A program made the position numbers and the translations under genes. Shown here piece by piece: positions 23,280 through 35,250 of a DNA stretch of 64,000 nt. The DNA is from Adenophora triphylla var. japonica (Eukaryota; Streptophyta; Magnoliopsida; Asterales; Campanulaceae): NCBI GenBank assembly GCA_022495995.1, contig JAFEMH010005389.1, positions 100,832-164,831 of the forward strand. The letters are read 5' to 3'. Numbering within the stretch: the stretch's first letter is position 1; every line of letters begins with the position of its first letter. The notes under the pieces were generated by a model. It was not told the DNA's origin. It searched no databases and was given only the letters and a program-made list of their open reading frames with translations.

Positions 23280-24625
23280 TAGGGGCCTAAGTGATTTAGC
23301 TCAAATCGTGATTTGAGATCGAATCGAGCTAAGCCGTGGGGTTTAGCTCGATTTTTTTATTTAAGTGGTTTAGCTCAGTTTATAAAAATTATAAATCACG
23401 TGGTTCGGTTTAGCTTGCGGTTTGAGGATGCCGAGCTAAACCGAACCGCCAAGCCGAGCTATGGAACCGAACCACCAAATCGAGCTATGAAATCGAGCTA
23501 TGGAACCGAGCTATGGTCCCAACTCTTGTAGGCGGCTATATTTTGTTGTCTTTCCGAGAAGCCACAAAATAAAATAGGGATTAAATTAAGAGTTTTCCTT
23601 AAATATTACTCTTTCCTTCCCCTAAATGAATAACCTAATTTTATTTTACTACAGCCCCGCCTCCTTTCTTCTCTCTCTCTCTCTCTAAAATTTCTATCAT
23701 CAAACCACAAAATCATTCCTTCTTCCTCACTAAATATTGATTCCCATCCCATATACTTTCTTTTATCCAAGATTATCAAGTTCGAATCATCAATTTTGAG
23801 CAAATATTTGAAGAAATTTGAAGTTTGAAGAGTAAATGGGTTTTGCGATTTATTTCTGTAGAGCTCAAAATTGAAGGAGATTTTTGTGGGGTTAGCTTCG
23901 CAAGGAAGGTCTCCATCTTCTCTGGTGATATTTTCACTTTCCGGTGACAAATTTCGGCCAATTTCCGGTCACTCTCCGGCGAATTCTCCGCCAGCAAATT
24001 GAAATTGCTCGCACTTTCTTGAAAGTGAAATGAGGTACTAAACATCTAATCCATCTTTAATCTTGCATCATCTCTAAAGATTGTTTTAAGATTGTTGTTT
24101 GGTATTTTGATAATGTTGTGTTTATTTTAGTTACTTACTGTTTTATACTCCCTCCGTCCCCCTAATATCCGCACACTTTTCTTTTTGGGCGTCCCGCTAA
24201 TATTCGCACACTCCCAAAAAGGAAACTTTATATTAATAAAATATTCACCCAACCCCACTCATTCTCTCTCCTACATTATTTTAATACTCACAACACCATT
24301 ATAATTTATTACACCCTCCACTCATTCTCTCTCCTACTTTACTTTTACACTCACAACATTTTATTAAAATATCATATTCCTTAATTCCCGCGCAAACAGT
24401 GTTAGTGCGGATATTAGCGGGACGGAGGGAGTATTGATTAGTCATAAAATCAAAATGATTAAACCGCGGTTTAGACCGAGCTAAACCGAACCTTGGCGGT
24501 TTAGCTTAGCTCGGTTTGAATTTTTTTTGTGCTTTAGCTCGATTTGAAATTTCTCCAATTCGATACTAGCGGTTTAGTTCTAAAATTTCTCCAAATCGAG
24601 CTAAACCGAACCGTTTACACCCCTA
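23280..24625. mobile_element. hAT-like element with non-repeat cargo
   Basis: 1346 bp. Ends TAGGGGCC and its partner ACCCCTA, with subterminal TTTAGCTCG/CGAGCTAAAC motifs inside both ends, flanked by 8-bp repeats GTATATAT (23272-23279) and CTATATAT (24626-24633), 7 of 8 matching. Between the ends lie about 600 bp of ordinary-looking sequence (23530-24140) and a nested MITE (24148-24431). The cargo has a CT-rich, leader-like stretch and a possible splice donor GAG|GTACTA near 24034, so it may be a captured gene fragment. Confidence 0.7.
24148..24431. mobile_element. Stowaway-like MITE nested in the hAT-like element
   Basis: 284 bp, TA-flanked, ends CTCCCTCCGTCCCCCTAATA and TATTAGCGGGACGGAGGGAG; inverted sister of 22989-23272. 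Confidence 0.92.
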
Positions 24626-25603
24626 CTATATATCCAATAATAATCTGTTTAAAATAATAAATGTGTTTGTTCTCGATTTGGGTTAATTGAAAAAATTATA
24701 ACTCAATAAAAAAATGTTTTTTTGACTTTTTTTAATTTTAAGTGACACAAAAATCATAAATTAATAATTTCTAGAAACTGCGAAAAATAATCATTACAAT
24801 TTAGTGAAAATACGACTATCGATAATTGTTTGTTTTTATAAAGTTTAAATCTAGAGTTCATCTCTAATTTTTCTCATATTTATTCATTTTGTGTACAATG
24901 AATTTAAAGATAATTAACTTTCAATGTGTTTCGACTTATTATATACATATAATATAATGAATTTAGTTTGTACGAAAATATGAAATTTGTCGAATCGACT
25001 AAAACTTTTTAAATTAATAATGATTAATTTATTAATAAATTAATAACAATATAAATTAATAAATTTATTGGTGGTTTTTTTTTTCACTTCAAAATAAGAA
25101 TATGTGGGAAACTTCTCATCATTCATTATTCTTTCTTAATTATTCACTAATTATTTGTGGATCCTACGTATCAAATAATTATTTATTAATTAATTTCTAT
25201 CCCACTAACAAAATCAATTATAATCTCAACAAATCAGCTTTTTCTTAAGATTTAATTTCACATGTCCCCTTCATATCAAACAAAATCCAATAAGATTCCA
25301 TGAAATTTACTAAAGTTCACATTCACCCGAAACTAAAATCAAAATTCTTTATAAACCCACCTCTTTAGGTATAAGAGTAAGTATTCAAATCAAAATTCTT
25401 TATAAACATTCAAATCAAAATTCTTTATAAACCCACCTCTTTAGGTATAAGAGAGTAAGTCTGGTCTTATACCTTAAGTATAGAAGCAGACTATTTAACA
25501 AAATATGAGATTTTATTATTATTTTTTAAGAATTGTGAAAACTTGTGAAAAAAAAACTACTCTTGTACATTTAAATATAAGAGAAGCATGGGTTTACATA
25601 GTA
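24626..25603. other. AT-rich intergenic DNA
   Basis: No gene seen. A direct repeat (TCAAAATTCTTTATAAAC followed by CCACCTCTTTAGGTATAAGAG) occurs around 25340-25380 and again around 25395-25455, with a third half copy between. Confidence 0.6.
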
Positions 25604-25804
25604 CTCCTTCCGTCCCACTCCATTGTAAACTAACTATTTGGATAAGGGAATTAGGGAAAAGTAGGAGAGAGAAATAGATGGAGAAGGTGTTCGTGAGTAT
25701 GAAAAATTAAATAGGAGAGAGAATGAGTGAAAGGAATAGTTAGAAGAGAGAATGTTGTAAGTGTAAAAGTAAAGTAGGAAAAAGAATGAGTGAATAAAAT
25801 AGTA

Positions 25805-26488
25805 CTCCCTCCGTCCCAGACCATGGGTATATGGGGTGGATTTCACGCTTCTTAAGAAATTTTTTAAAAAATGAATAAAAGTTAAATGTGGGATAGAAAA
25901 TAGTTGTTAAATGTGTGGTAGGGAATAAGAGAGAGAATGTAAAAGTTAAATACTCCTCGTCAAAAAGTCCTTGTCATTGTGGAATGAATTTTCGAGGCAC
26001 GATAATTAAGAAATATTATTAAGATAATGAAAATGTGTGGTAGGAAATGAAGAGAGAGAATGAGTGGAGTTGATTGAATAAATTGTGTGGTAGAAAATGA
26101 AGAGAGAGAATGAGTGGGTGGGGTAGGGTGAATATAAAATAATAAATTTATTTCCATTTTGGGCAGTTTGCATTCACGTGGGACGGACCAAAAAGGAAAT
26201 AAGTTTGCATTCACGTGGGACTGAGGGAGTATGTGGTAAGGAATAGGAGAGAGAATGTAAAAGTTAAAAATATTTAATAGGAGAGAGAATGAGGGAGAGG
26301 AATAGTAGTTAAATGTGTGGTAGGAAATAGGAGAGAGAATGTATAAGGGTATAATGAATGGTTTTTTTGTAAATATATGGAGTTGATAAGGGTATAAATA
26401 TATTCAAAAACTTTGCAATTTATGAAATGAAGCAGTGGCAGGACGGGCCAAAAGGGAAAGATGAGCAGCAGAGTGCAGGACGGAGGAG
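25805..26488. mobile_element. middle MITE of the nest
   Basis: Starts CTCCCTCCGTCCCAGACCATGG and ends GCAGGACGGAGGAG. The interior matches the MITE at 22577-22983 (GGTATATGG, ACGCTTCTTAAG, repeated GGAATAGGAGAGAGAATGT). Confidence 0.8.
25953..26229. mobile_element. inner MITE of the nest
   Basis: 277 bp, TA-flanked, left end CTCCTCGTCAAAAAGTCC (worn), right end CACGTGGGACTGAGGGAG with an internal second end GTGGGACGGACCAAAAAGG near 26190. Confidence 0.75.
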
Positions 26489-26568
26489 TAAAGATTTTTG
26501 CGGTTTGGACGGTTGCAACGTGAAGTCCCAAATGGAAATAAATCCACAATGGAGTGAGACAGAGGGAG

Positions 26569-27132
26569 TATATAGGAGCAGCTTACGTAGTATATAGGTG
26601 CAGCGTGTGTTTATGGAATTTTGACAATTCAATGGATATTTTTGAGTTTTGTGTTCTTTACGGTACACAGTACACACTGCACAGTCGAGGGAGAGTAACA
26701 AGTACATTATCGACAAAGGGCGAATAAGGAACAAAACCCCCCACCCCCAAATAAAGGAGTTTGCATTGCTCATATGGGTAGAGATACTTGGCAACCGATT
26801 CCTGGCCAGTAACCGATCTTGAAGATTTTCCATTAACTTCTACTATACTACAAGCATGATACAACAACAAAACTTTCTACTACAAAGTACAAGTTTACCA
26901 TTCCAACATAAAAAAAATCATTTAAACACAAACAGAAACAATCATTCAGAACTGAGAAATTAAACAACATATAACTTCAGCATAAAAATTGCCAACATTT
27001 TCCCATCACAACTATAACCCCAATGGTAGTTGAGGTTACATCCACAATCCATGTAATAAACACTCGTACAACTACACGACAGAAAACTTACTATTTCATT
27101 TCCCCCACTTCCAAATCACCAATCTTCATCAT
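26569..27132 (-). other. beta-tubulin 3' UTR and downstream spacer
   Basis: Downstream of the tubulin stop on the minus strand. A/T-rich, no ORF of interest. The 3' UTR probably covers roughly 26850-27132. Confidence 0.5.
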
Positions 27133-29435
27133 TTACTCCTCGTATTCCTCTTCCTCCTCGTACTCTGCCTCCTCATCAGCAGTTGCATCTTGGTACTGCT
27201 GGTATTCCGACACTAGATCATTCATGTTGCTCTCAGCCTCAGTGAACTCCATCTCGTCCATACCTTCACCAGTGTACCAATGCAAGAAAGCCTTTCTCCT
27301 GAACATAGCAGTAAACTGCTCACTGACACGCCTAAACATCTCTTGAATAGATGTTGAGTTGCCAATGAAAGTCGAAGCCATCTTCAGTCCAGTTGGCGGG
27401 ATATCACAAACTGTTGACTTCACATTGTTGGGGATCCACTCCACAAAGTAGGAAGAGTTCTTGTTTTGGACGTTCAACATCTGCTCATCAACCTCCTTGG
27501 TGCTCATTTTTCCTCGGTAGATTGCTGATGCAGTTAGGTAACGGCCATGGCGGGGATCAGCAGCACACATCATGTTTTTGGCATCCCACATTTGCTGGGT
27601 AAGCTCAGGGACAGTTAGGGCACGGTATTGCTGGGAGCCACGAGATGTGAGAGGAGCAAAGCCAACCATAAAGAAGTGAAGACGAGGGAATGGGATAAGG
27701 TTGACAGCAAGTTTGCGGAGGTCAGAGTTGAGCTGTCCAGGAAATCTAAGGCAACATGTAACTCCGGACATGGTTGCAGATATCAAATGGTTCAGATCAC
27801 CAACTGTTCAATAAGGAAAAATAGCACATTAGTAGTTTATAATAGAATGTTCAATGGTATTAGATGAGAAATATAAAGTTTAAAACAAAATCAATGACAG
27901 GAAGAAAAAAAGGTAAGGACAGAAATTTAGAGAACACTTACAACTTGGGGTGGTGAGCTTGAGTGTTCTAAAGCAAATATCATATAAAGCCTCGTTATCA
28001 AGTACCATACACTCATCTGCATTCTCAACAAGCTGGTGAACAGACAATGTGGCATTATAAGGCTCAACAACTGTATCTGAAACCTTGGGTGAAGGAAACA
28101 CGGAGAAGGTCATCATCATCCTGTCAGGGTACTCTTCCCTAATCTTTGAAATCAAAAGTGTCCCCATTCCAGATCCCGTTCCACCACCAAGAGAGTGGCA
28201 AACTTGAAACCCTGTTAGTCAAATACCATTAATATACTTTGTCATTCTGTGTTAAATTTGCAAGTGATTCACATTGATGAATGCACTAATATTCAACAAC
28301 ATCATGAATTAAGTCATCAAAAGGATAACAAGCATTGTATTGCACAAAAACTAATTGAAGACATCATTCTGTGTTAAGTTTGTAAGTGATTCACATTTAT
28401 GTTCATTGTTCCCTTTGCAAACACAGATTAAACAAACCAAACCGAGTCACTACTCGCTAAATGTTTCATACCAAACAACAGAACATCAAATTAAACCTGA
28501 CTGCATCACAGATCTGACATTTTTAAGCTGCAGGTCACCAACCAACCAGAGACGTTTTCATTATCATTCATACAAAAGAACCAATCAGTAAAAGTAGTAA
28601 GCAAAACGAACAGTTATCAAATGACCTCATGTAAAATGTTCAGTCCAGACAGATCTAATGATTTTAAGTAGATATGACAGTTCTACCATTAGATATGGAA
28701 CTATACATGTTCTACACATACATACTAAAACACAGATGGTAGATTATAGATAATTAACCATAATCAGGTGTCTACGCTCAAATATTGAAATGAAAAGGAA
28801 TGCACGGTGCAAACATCTAGATCTATAGTACTGAAATTAAAATATATGATCAACAGGCAATCCAGCAGACAACTAGCGTATATACTATCATCAAACTATA
28901 AACAGAAATGAATTGTTAACCCAAACATTTCAGATCTAATCTCATAATACGATATACACATAAAAAATTGGAAACATTCACAGATCTAAGGGAAATACAA
29001 TCTACAGTGTAACATTACAGATCTAGGAAATGAAAACATACCTTGTAAACAGTCACAATTCTCTGCCTCCTTCCTAACAACGTCGAGAACCGAGTCAATC
29101 AACTCAGCACCTTCGGTGTAATGACCTTTCGCCCAATTATTACCGGCACCGGACTGTCCAAAAACGAAGTTATCAGGACGGAAGATCTGACCGTAAGCGC
29201 CAGATCTAAGACTGTCCATGGTCCCAGGCTCCAGATCCATGAGCACGGCGCGAGGAACAAACCGACCACCGCTCGCCTCATTGTAATAGACATTGATCCT
29301 CTCGAGCTGAAGCTCGGAATCTCCGGTGTACTTTCCGGTAACGTCAATGCCGTGCTCGGCGCAAACAACTTCCCAAAACTTGGCACCAATTTGGTTACCG
29401 CATTGGCCGCCTTGGATATGGAGGATCTCACGCAT
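27133..29435 (-). CDS. beta-tubulin
   Basis: Minus-strand gene with exons 29435-29042 (394 nt), 28211-27942 (270 nt) and 27803-27133 (671 nt), 444 residues in all. Exon sizes 394 and 270 are the conserved plant beta-tubulin layout. The N-terminus [17 protein letters not shown] and the GTP-binding loop [10 protein letters not shown] (exon 2) are intact. The C-terminus ends in the acidic tail [14 protein letters not shown] that projects from microtubules. It forms the heterodimer with alpha-tubulin in cytoplasmic, spindle and cortical microtubules. MREI is the tetrapeptide that in animals mediates tubulin mRNA autoregulation. No defects are seen. The leader is (GA)n-rich on the + strand. The isotype cannot be assigned without comparison. 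Confidence 0.98.
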
Positions 29436-29548
29436 TTTCGCGAAAGGAGGAGGAGAGAGAGACTAGGGTTAGGAAAGGAAGAGAGAGAGAGAGACAGAGA
29501 GAGTGTGTGTATAGTTGTAGAGAGAGAAAGGTTGGAGAAATGAGGGGT

Positions 29549-29557
29549 TTATATATA
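29549..29557 (-). promoter_or_regulatory. probable TATA box of beta-tubulin
   Basis: Minus strand reads CTATATATAAACC about 115-120 bp upstream of the start codon, giving a leader of about 85 nt that contains a CT/GA-rich run (29470-29530). Confidence 0.6.
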
Positions 29558-29892
29558 GGGGAGCGTGCGTGAATCTGGGCGGAGGGGTAAAATGGGAAAA
29601 TAAGAATAAGATATTATTAGCGGTTCTTGCTTTTCGTTTTGAATTTCAAATTTTTTGTTTGTCTCGAAAGGAATGGTTAGTGTAAGAATAGAAAATTAGT
29701 AAACATCGAAGGGCGTGGATTCTTTAACGGATACAAGATCCGACGGCTGATATATAGGGCTTTTTTTAACCTCTGTTGGTTTGTAGGGGTATAACTATGT
29801 TACAAATAACACCCTTGATTTTTAATGGTTGTCAAGGTCCGGTTCAAGTTAGTGCGTACTCATTTGGAACTATAAACTTGTTGAAAATCTAA

Positions 29893-30262
29893 GGCCAGTT
29901 TGGTTCGCGAAATTGATCATTCCGCCGATGAAATGGAATGGTCAATTACGTTTTACCCATTCTTTCACCGTGTTTGGTTCAAATTTTTCATTCCTCCGAA
30001 ATGGCTAATTTCATCGAAGGAAGGAATTGGTCATTCCCTCCATATATGGAAGAAATGCTCAATTTCTTTGGCAATGAAATTGTAATTTTTTTTTTTTGAT
30101 CAAACGTGATTTGCCAAGAAATTGAATGACAATTTCATTTCATTCCGTGCCAACCAAACGGAGGGGTTTGACCAGTTTTTTTCCATTTCAATTCCTTCAT
30201 GAATTCAATTCCATTGATCATTTCATTCCTTCACTTTTTTTTCCATCGAACCAAACGGCCCC
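29893..30262. mobile_element. MITE with GGCC-TTTGGTTCG ends
   Basis: Inverted ends GGCCAGTTTGGTTCG and CGAACCAAACGGCCCC, about 370 bp. Internal CATTTCATTCC/GGAATGA motifs repeat in both orientations. These ends are common in plant MITEs of uncertain class; the target duplication is unclear. Confidence 0.7.
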
Positions 30263-31062
30263 TATAGGTAAAATAAAAATAAGGTTTAAATTTTTTGGTG
30301 TTTGCAGAGGAGCAGATGTGTTCGGATACGGTTCTCGATTTCGAACAGCCGATTTTCGGTTATGTGGAAAGGGGAAATGTATTTGAATCGTGTAATTTTG
30401 TTTTTCGGCTCTCGATTTCAACCGCTGGTTCTCGAATCCAGTTTCACGATTCCGACGGTTTCAATTTATTTATTTATTTTAATTATATTATTATTATTAA
30501 AATTCAATGTAACTGAAAATAGTTAAATAACTAATATAATTTCAGAATTCATTAAATTTGTAACAAAACTCATTTAAATTAGATTTCATAAGAAAATGTT
30601 AGTTTTAACAAATTTGGTTAGGCTTTTAACAATTTTTGTTAGTTTACTAACTAAATAAAAACCAAAAACTAGTTGTTACACGGTTTCAAAGTCACGATTT
30701 CACGTTTTACGGTTTTCAATTTCAGTTCCTGGTTCCAAAACTGTCAATTCCAGGTTCTGAAAATGGTGAACCATATTTGAACTGTGGAACCGTCGGTTAC
30801 AGTTCTCACGGTTCCGGTTCTATCAGTTCCCGAATTTCGATTTACCCGCCGATTCTCTCAATTTTAGGATATATTTTAGCATGTCTAGAAAGGATATAAT
30901 ATTTCAATTCTTACAATTAAGGGTTTAAAGTTACCAAATTTTAATAAAATTTTTACATAATAAGTAGAAAACTCAGTTAAATCATCATGTGTCAAGAACA
31001 TACAATTTAATCGAGATTAGTTTAATAATTTTACGTGAGCATAATCCCAAAAAATGAATGTG

Positions 31063-31140
<78 letters not shown>

Positions 31141-31407
31141 CAAAAAAAAAACTATTGCCCTCAATTTTAGAGCACCCCTAAGTTTGAACTATATTTTATC
31201 ATTTGCTAACATTTGATAACTTTGGAACTTTTTTTACGAAAATTGTAACATCACACTCTTACCAATTACCCCTAAATTTTAGACCCGTATTTATAATTTA
31301 CCAAAAATCTAAATTAAGCATTATTTTGTGTTGAAGCTTTGGTGGAGGTTTATGAAATCTTATTATGCTTAAAATTAGATACCATATATATAGTCAACAT
31401 ATGGCAA
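30263..31407. other. intergenic, repeat-derived
   Basis: Between 30300 and 30850 there are many GGTTCTCGATT/CACGGTTCCGG variants in both orientations, resembling subterminal repeats of another hAT-like element whose ends I could not define. A (AT)n microsatellite fills 31064-31139. No gene. Confidence 0.5.
31064..31139. repeat. (AT)n microsatellite
   Basis: About 38 uninterrupted AT units. Confidence 0.95.
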
Positions 31408-32083
31408 ATGTTATATATATATATATATTGAACGGAATAAAAGTGACGGACTAGGTTCAACGAGCAAGCCCATTTACTTACTTATTATTGTCACCATATT
31501 CTCAGTGGGCTAGGCCCAATTACTACCAGGCCCAAGGCCCATCAGCAAGATTAGTTGACTTAGCTCATTGTCCGACCTACGTGGTCCCGACCTAGCTATC
31601 GTCTGACATACGATCCGGATCACAGTTCGGGCATGACCCGATCCTATCCATCAGTCAGGTCGACCTGGATCCAAACAGACGACCTCGACCTGCGATGCTA
31701 TGTCGACCTACAGAGTCCAGGCGTGAATACAATTCTTTCCATAACGGACTCCCTACAAATCGGGAGTTATTTATGGACAAGATCTCTTATGCTAATCTGA
31801 TCTACGATTCTAGGGATCTAGCACAATCCTATTACAATTATAACTCTGGCAAAGCCAATAAATACATTATAACGTCAATCGTTCCAAGGTAATTGCTATT
31901 TGTTATTCTGAATACATTGTTCTTTATAACTTATTAGCTCTCATATACACCATACTTATTCTCACGCCCGAGGGTCTTCGCCAGAGACCATTCCGGCTAG
32001 TCGTGGGTTCTGTTTTCAGGTCAAAATCCAGGTGATTAATCTTGCAGCTGGACGGAGATTGATTACAGCACAATTCCTGTAGC
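31408..32083 (+). repeat. possible 5' LTR of the gypsy element
   Basis: The sequence lies directly upstream of TGGTTCCATTGCCGG (32091 onward), which resembles a tRNA-Asp-type primer-binding site with changes. It would start with TGTT and end near TGTAGCA. No second copy is in the window, so both boundaries are uncertain. Confidence 0.35.
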
Positions 32084-32147
32084 ATCAGTTTGGTTCCATT
32101 GCCGGAAATCGTGTTTTTGACCTCGAAATCTCTTACAACCCATCATC

Positions 32148-33131
32148 ATGGTGACTTCTGATGATCATGTTTAAGAAGCCTCGGACGAGCATAATGAAGG
32201 AAACACCGGTGCTAATACTGACGCTGGTGCTGGAAATCGCAATGTCAACATGCCGTCGCCTCCTCCTCCGCTGCGTCAACCCAGGAGGCCGACACGTTCG
32301 AACAGCGTTGCTGATGGCAGAGGCCTGCCTGATGGCAGAAGGGAGAAAAGACCAATGGCCAAACAAGGAGCACAGCCCCCTCCAAAGCGCCAACAGGCAG
32401 GGCGAATGGCTGCAGGCGACAGACCAGGTCCCTCAACCAATCCCCTCAGTAGGAAGGAAATGCTAGTGGAGTGGGCTAGAATGTTAGCAGAACTACTAGA
32501 GATGGAGGAAGAGCCCGAGCAGAATGACAGAAGGTCGGAAAGTGCAGCCCCCTCCTAGGTTTCTCACAGGCAGCCCGACGGAAGTGCTAGGAAAAGCGGG
32601 AGTGCCAGGCAGAATGGCGAGTGACAGATCGTACCTCATATTCGCACCCACATACCGGTCCCACCTGATGACCTGCGTAGTCACCTCAATAATAATAGGG
32701 AGCAGGAGGCTGAGTCGGAGTTGAGGCAAAAAAGGGATGCTGAAAGGAATAGGCATAGGTCGCCTGCTAGAACAGAGAGATCGCAGTCTCACCGCGAGAG
32801 AAATGGGCGCAGGTCGCCAGTCATCAGCCAGGTCACCTGTGAGATCAGTTAGGTCGCAATCTCATCGGGATAGGAATGGGCACAGGTCGTCGGTCAGGGA
32901 AGATAGGCGCAGGTCGCCAGTAAACTCAGTCAGGTCGCCTTCTCATAGAGGTCGACGAGGTAGAGAAATTACTCCTCCTAGAAGTGAGAGGCATAGGGCC
33001 AACTCAAGAAGAGAGCCTCATCGGGACGAGCGAATGGGATCCAATAATGTCTCCCCATCAAGAAACGACAATTCAGATGCTAGGGAATGGTTGTAGTGGA
33101 AAAAGAGGTTGGAGCAATGGGAGGCCGACAG
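32148..33131 (+). pseudogene. gypsy gag, N-terminal part
   Basis: The reading frame shifts several times (pieces 32161-32466, 32250-32558, 32737-33096). Residue composition is Arg/Ser/Pro-rich with repeated RSP, RRSPV and SHR motifs, as in N-terminal gag regions. A stop sits at 33094-33096. The frame is then cut by the hAT-like insertion at 33132. Confidence 0.6.
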
Positions 33132-33749
33132 TAGGGCTGTTACACGAACCGAACAGGCTCGGGCTCGATTCGGGCTCGGCTCGAAAAAACTCGAGCTCGA
33201 GAAAGGCTCGAGTCTAACTCGAACTTGAGCTCAACACCATTTTCAGGCTCGATTTTTTTCGAGCTCGGCTCGTTTGTTCGGCGAGCTTTGATCGGGATCG
33301 ACTCGTTTAAGCTCGAATCGGGATCGACTCGTTAAAAACTCGAACTTTTAATTGTTTGTTTTCATATATATATATACATAATATATATATACAATTGTCC
33401 AAGTATCACAAATTGAAGCAAGGGCATTAACACACATTAACACATATATATATATATACTTAGACTCTTTGCATTGTTTGTTTAAATTTCAATGTGGGAT
33501 ATTTGTTTGATTGTTTCCAAGGCCACAGCCACGGGCCAAAGTCAAGGCAAGGGACGGCCAGACCACAGCCAAGTCAATGGCCGGCCAAGGCCAGCCCAGC
33601 GCCTCATTTAATCCTACTTTCTATTCGATGTGGGATATTGGCATGCAAGGCCACGCCCAAGGCAAGGGTCGGCCAAGGCAAGGCCAAGGCCGAGCCAAGG
33701 CCAAGGCTAAATGCTATTTTTTTTTTTTGAAAAATAAATATTTCATAAA

Positions 33750-33754
<5 letters not shown>

Positions 33755-33814
<60 letters not shown>

Positions 33815-33892
33815 TTATGAAATATATTTAAATTTTGTCAAATAATAATTTTTAAATTTTTATTAAGATCATCTTTTTTTATTTAGGGTATA

Positions 33893-33985
<93 letters not shown>
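33755..33985. repeat. two (AT)n microsatellites
   Basis: Pure AT runs at about 33757-33811 and 33895-33985, separated by AT-rich sequence; part of hAT-like element 1. Confidence 0.9.
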
Positions 33986-33990
<5 letters not shown>

Positions 33991-34159
33991 AAATAAATTT
34001 ATATATATATTTTTTAAATAAAATATAACAAATTACTCTGAAAAATATAAATATAAGTCAATAAATATTATTTTTGAAAAATAAATAAATAATAAATTAA
34101 AATAAAATAAAATAAAAATAGAGCTAAACAAATTTAAAAAAATCAAATTAACACGGACA

Positions 34160-34462
34160 TAATTATTCCGCCGCTACTACCACCACTACTACCACCACGT
34201 ACAACCACTACGTATTACCACTACCACCACCACCATTACTATACCACATTTACTACTATATATACTACCACTACTATTACTACTACCACCACTACCACCA
34301 CTACTACCACCACTACCACCACCACTACTACCATCACTAATTCATTATTACCATCACCACTATCACTACCCCCACCACTACTACCACTACTACGTACCAT
34401 ACTACCACCACTACTACTACCACCATTACTACCACTACCACCACTGCTACTACCGTTACTAC
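34160..34462. repeat. (ACC/ACT)n trinucleotide tract
   Basis: About 300 bp of imperfect ACCACTACT-type repeats, the complement of the GGT/AGT tract at 36877-37470. Confidence 0.9.
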
Positions 34463-34493
34463 CCCAACCCCTATAATCCCTAAATCATATACT

Positions 34494-35250
34494 TATACCC
34501 CTAAACCCTAAACCTAAATCATATACTCCCTCCGTCCCACGTTAGTTGAGACTAACTTTTTGGGCACACCAATTAAGGAAAAGTAAGTGAGAGAAAAAGT
34601 GAAAGAAAATGTTGTGAGTATGAAGAATTAAATAGGAGAGAGAATGAGTGGGAGGAATAGTTAGGAGAGAGAATGTTGTGAGTGTAAAAGTGAAATAGGA
34701 GAGAGAATGAGTGGGGTAAATAGTGAAGATTTCTTTGCCATTTTGGGCAGTCTCAACTAACGTGGGACGGCCCAAAAGGAAAAGAAGTCTCAACTAACGT
34801 GGGACGGAGGGAGTATTTCATACTCATAAACCCTAAACCCAAACCCACCCCTAAACCCTAATTGCCATACCCTAAACCCTAAACCTAAACCCACCCCTAA
34901 ACCCTAATTGCCATACCCTAAACTCTAAACCCAAACCCCTAAACCCTAATTGCTATACCCTAAACCTTAAATCCTAAATCATATATTTCATACCCTAAAC
35001 CTAAAACCCTAAACCCTAATTGCTATACCTTAAACCCTAATTGCTAAACCCTAAACCCTAAATCCTAAGTCATATATTCTATACCCTAAACCCTAAACCT
35101 AAAACCCTAAACCCTAATTGTTATACCCTAAATTCTAAATCATATATTCCATAAACCCTAAACCCTAATTGCTATACCATATACCCTAAATCCTAAATTA
35201 TATATTTCATTCCCTAAATCCTAAATCATATATTTCATACTCTAAATCAT
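34494..35250. repeat. interstitial telomere-like CCCTAAA tract
   Basis: Degenerate plant telomere-type CCCTAAA units mixed with longer units such as CCCTAATTGCCATAC, interrupted by the MITE at 34526-34813. Units decay toward TCATATATTTCATAC at the right. Confidence 0.85.
34526..34813. mobile_element. Stowaway-like MITE inside the telomere-like tract
   Basis: 288 bp, TA-flanked, perfect inverted ends CTCCCTCCGTCCCACGTTAG and CTAACGTGGGACGGAGGGAG; internal half-end at about 34745-34775. Confidence 0.93.

Larger units (their letters stand above)
25604..26568. mobile_element. outer MITE of a three-level nest
   Basis: Starts CTCCTTCCGTCCCACTCCATTG and ends CAATGGAGTGAGACAGAGGGAG between TA dinucleotides. 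It is interrupted by 25805-26488, which is itself interrupted by 25953-26229. Confidence 0.8.

Noticed and set aside
25634..26549. Minus-strand ORFs of 70-90 residues in the MITE nest
   Set aside because: Composed of MITE sequence (repeated TTCTCTCTCC), no domains, broken by nested insertions.
27023..27867. + strand ORFs over tubulin exon 3
   Set aside because: Antisense shadows of the tubulin exon.
29099..29543. Overlapping ORFs on both strands of beta-tubulin exon 1
   Set aside because: They are shadows of the tubulin coding frame with no family features.
31064..31139. Replication origin or matrix attachment site from (AT)n
   Set aside because: A plain dinucleotide microsatellite; nothing else supports such a role.
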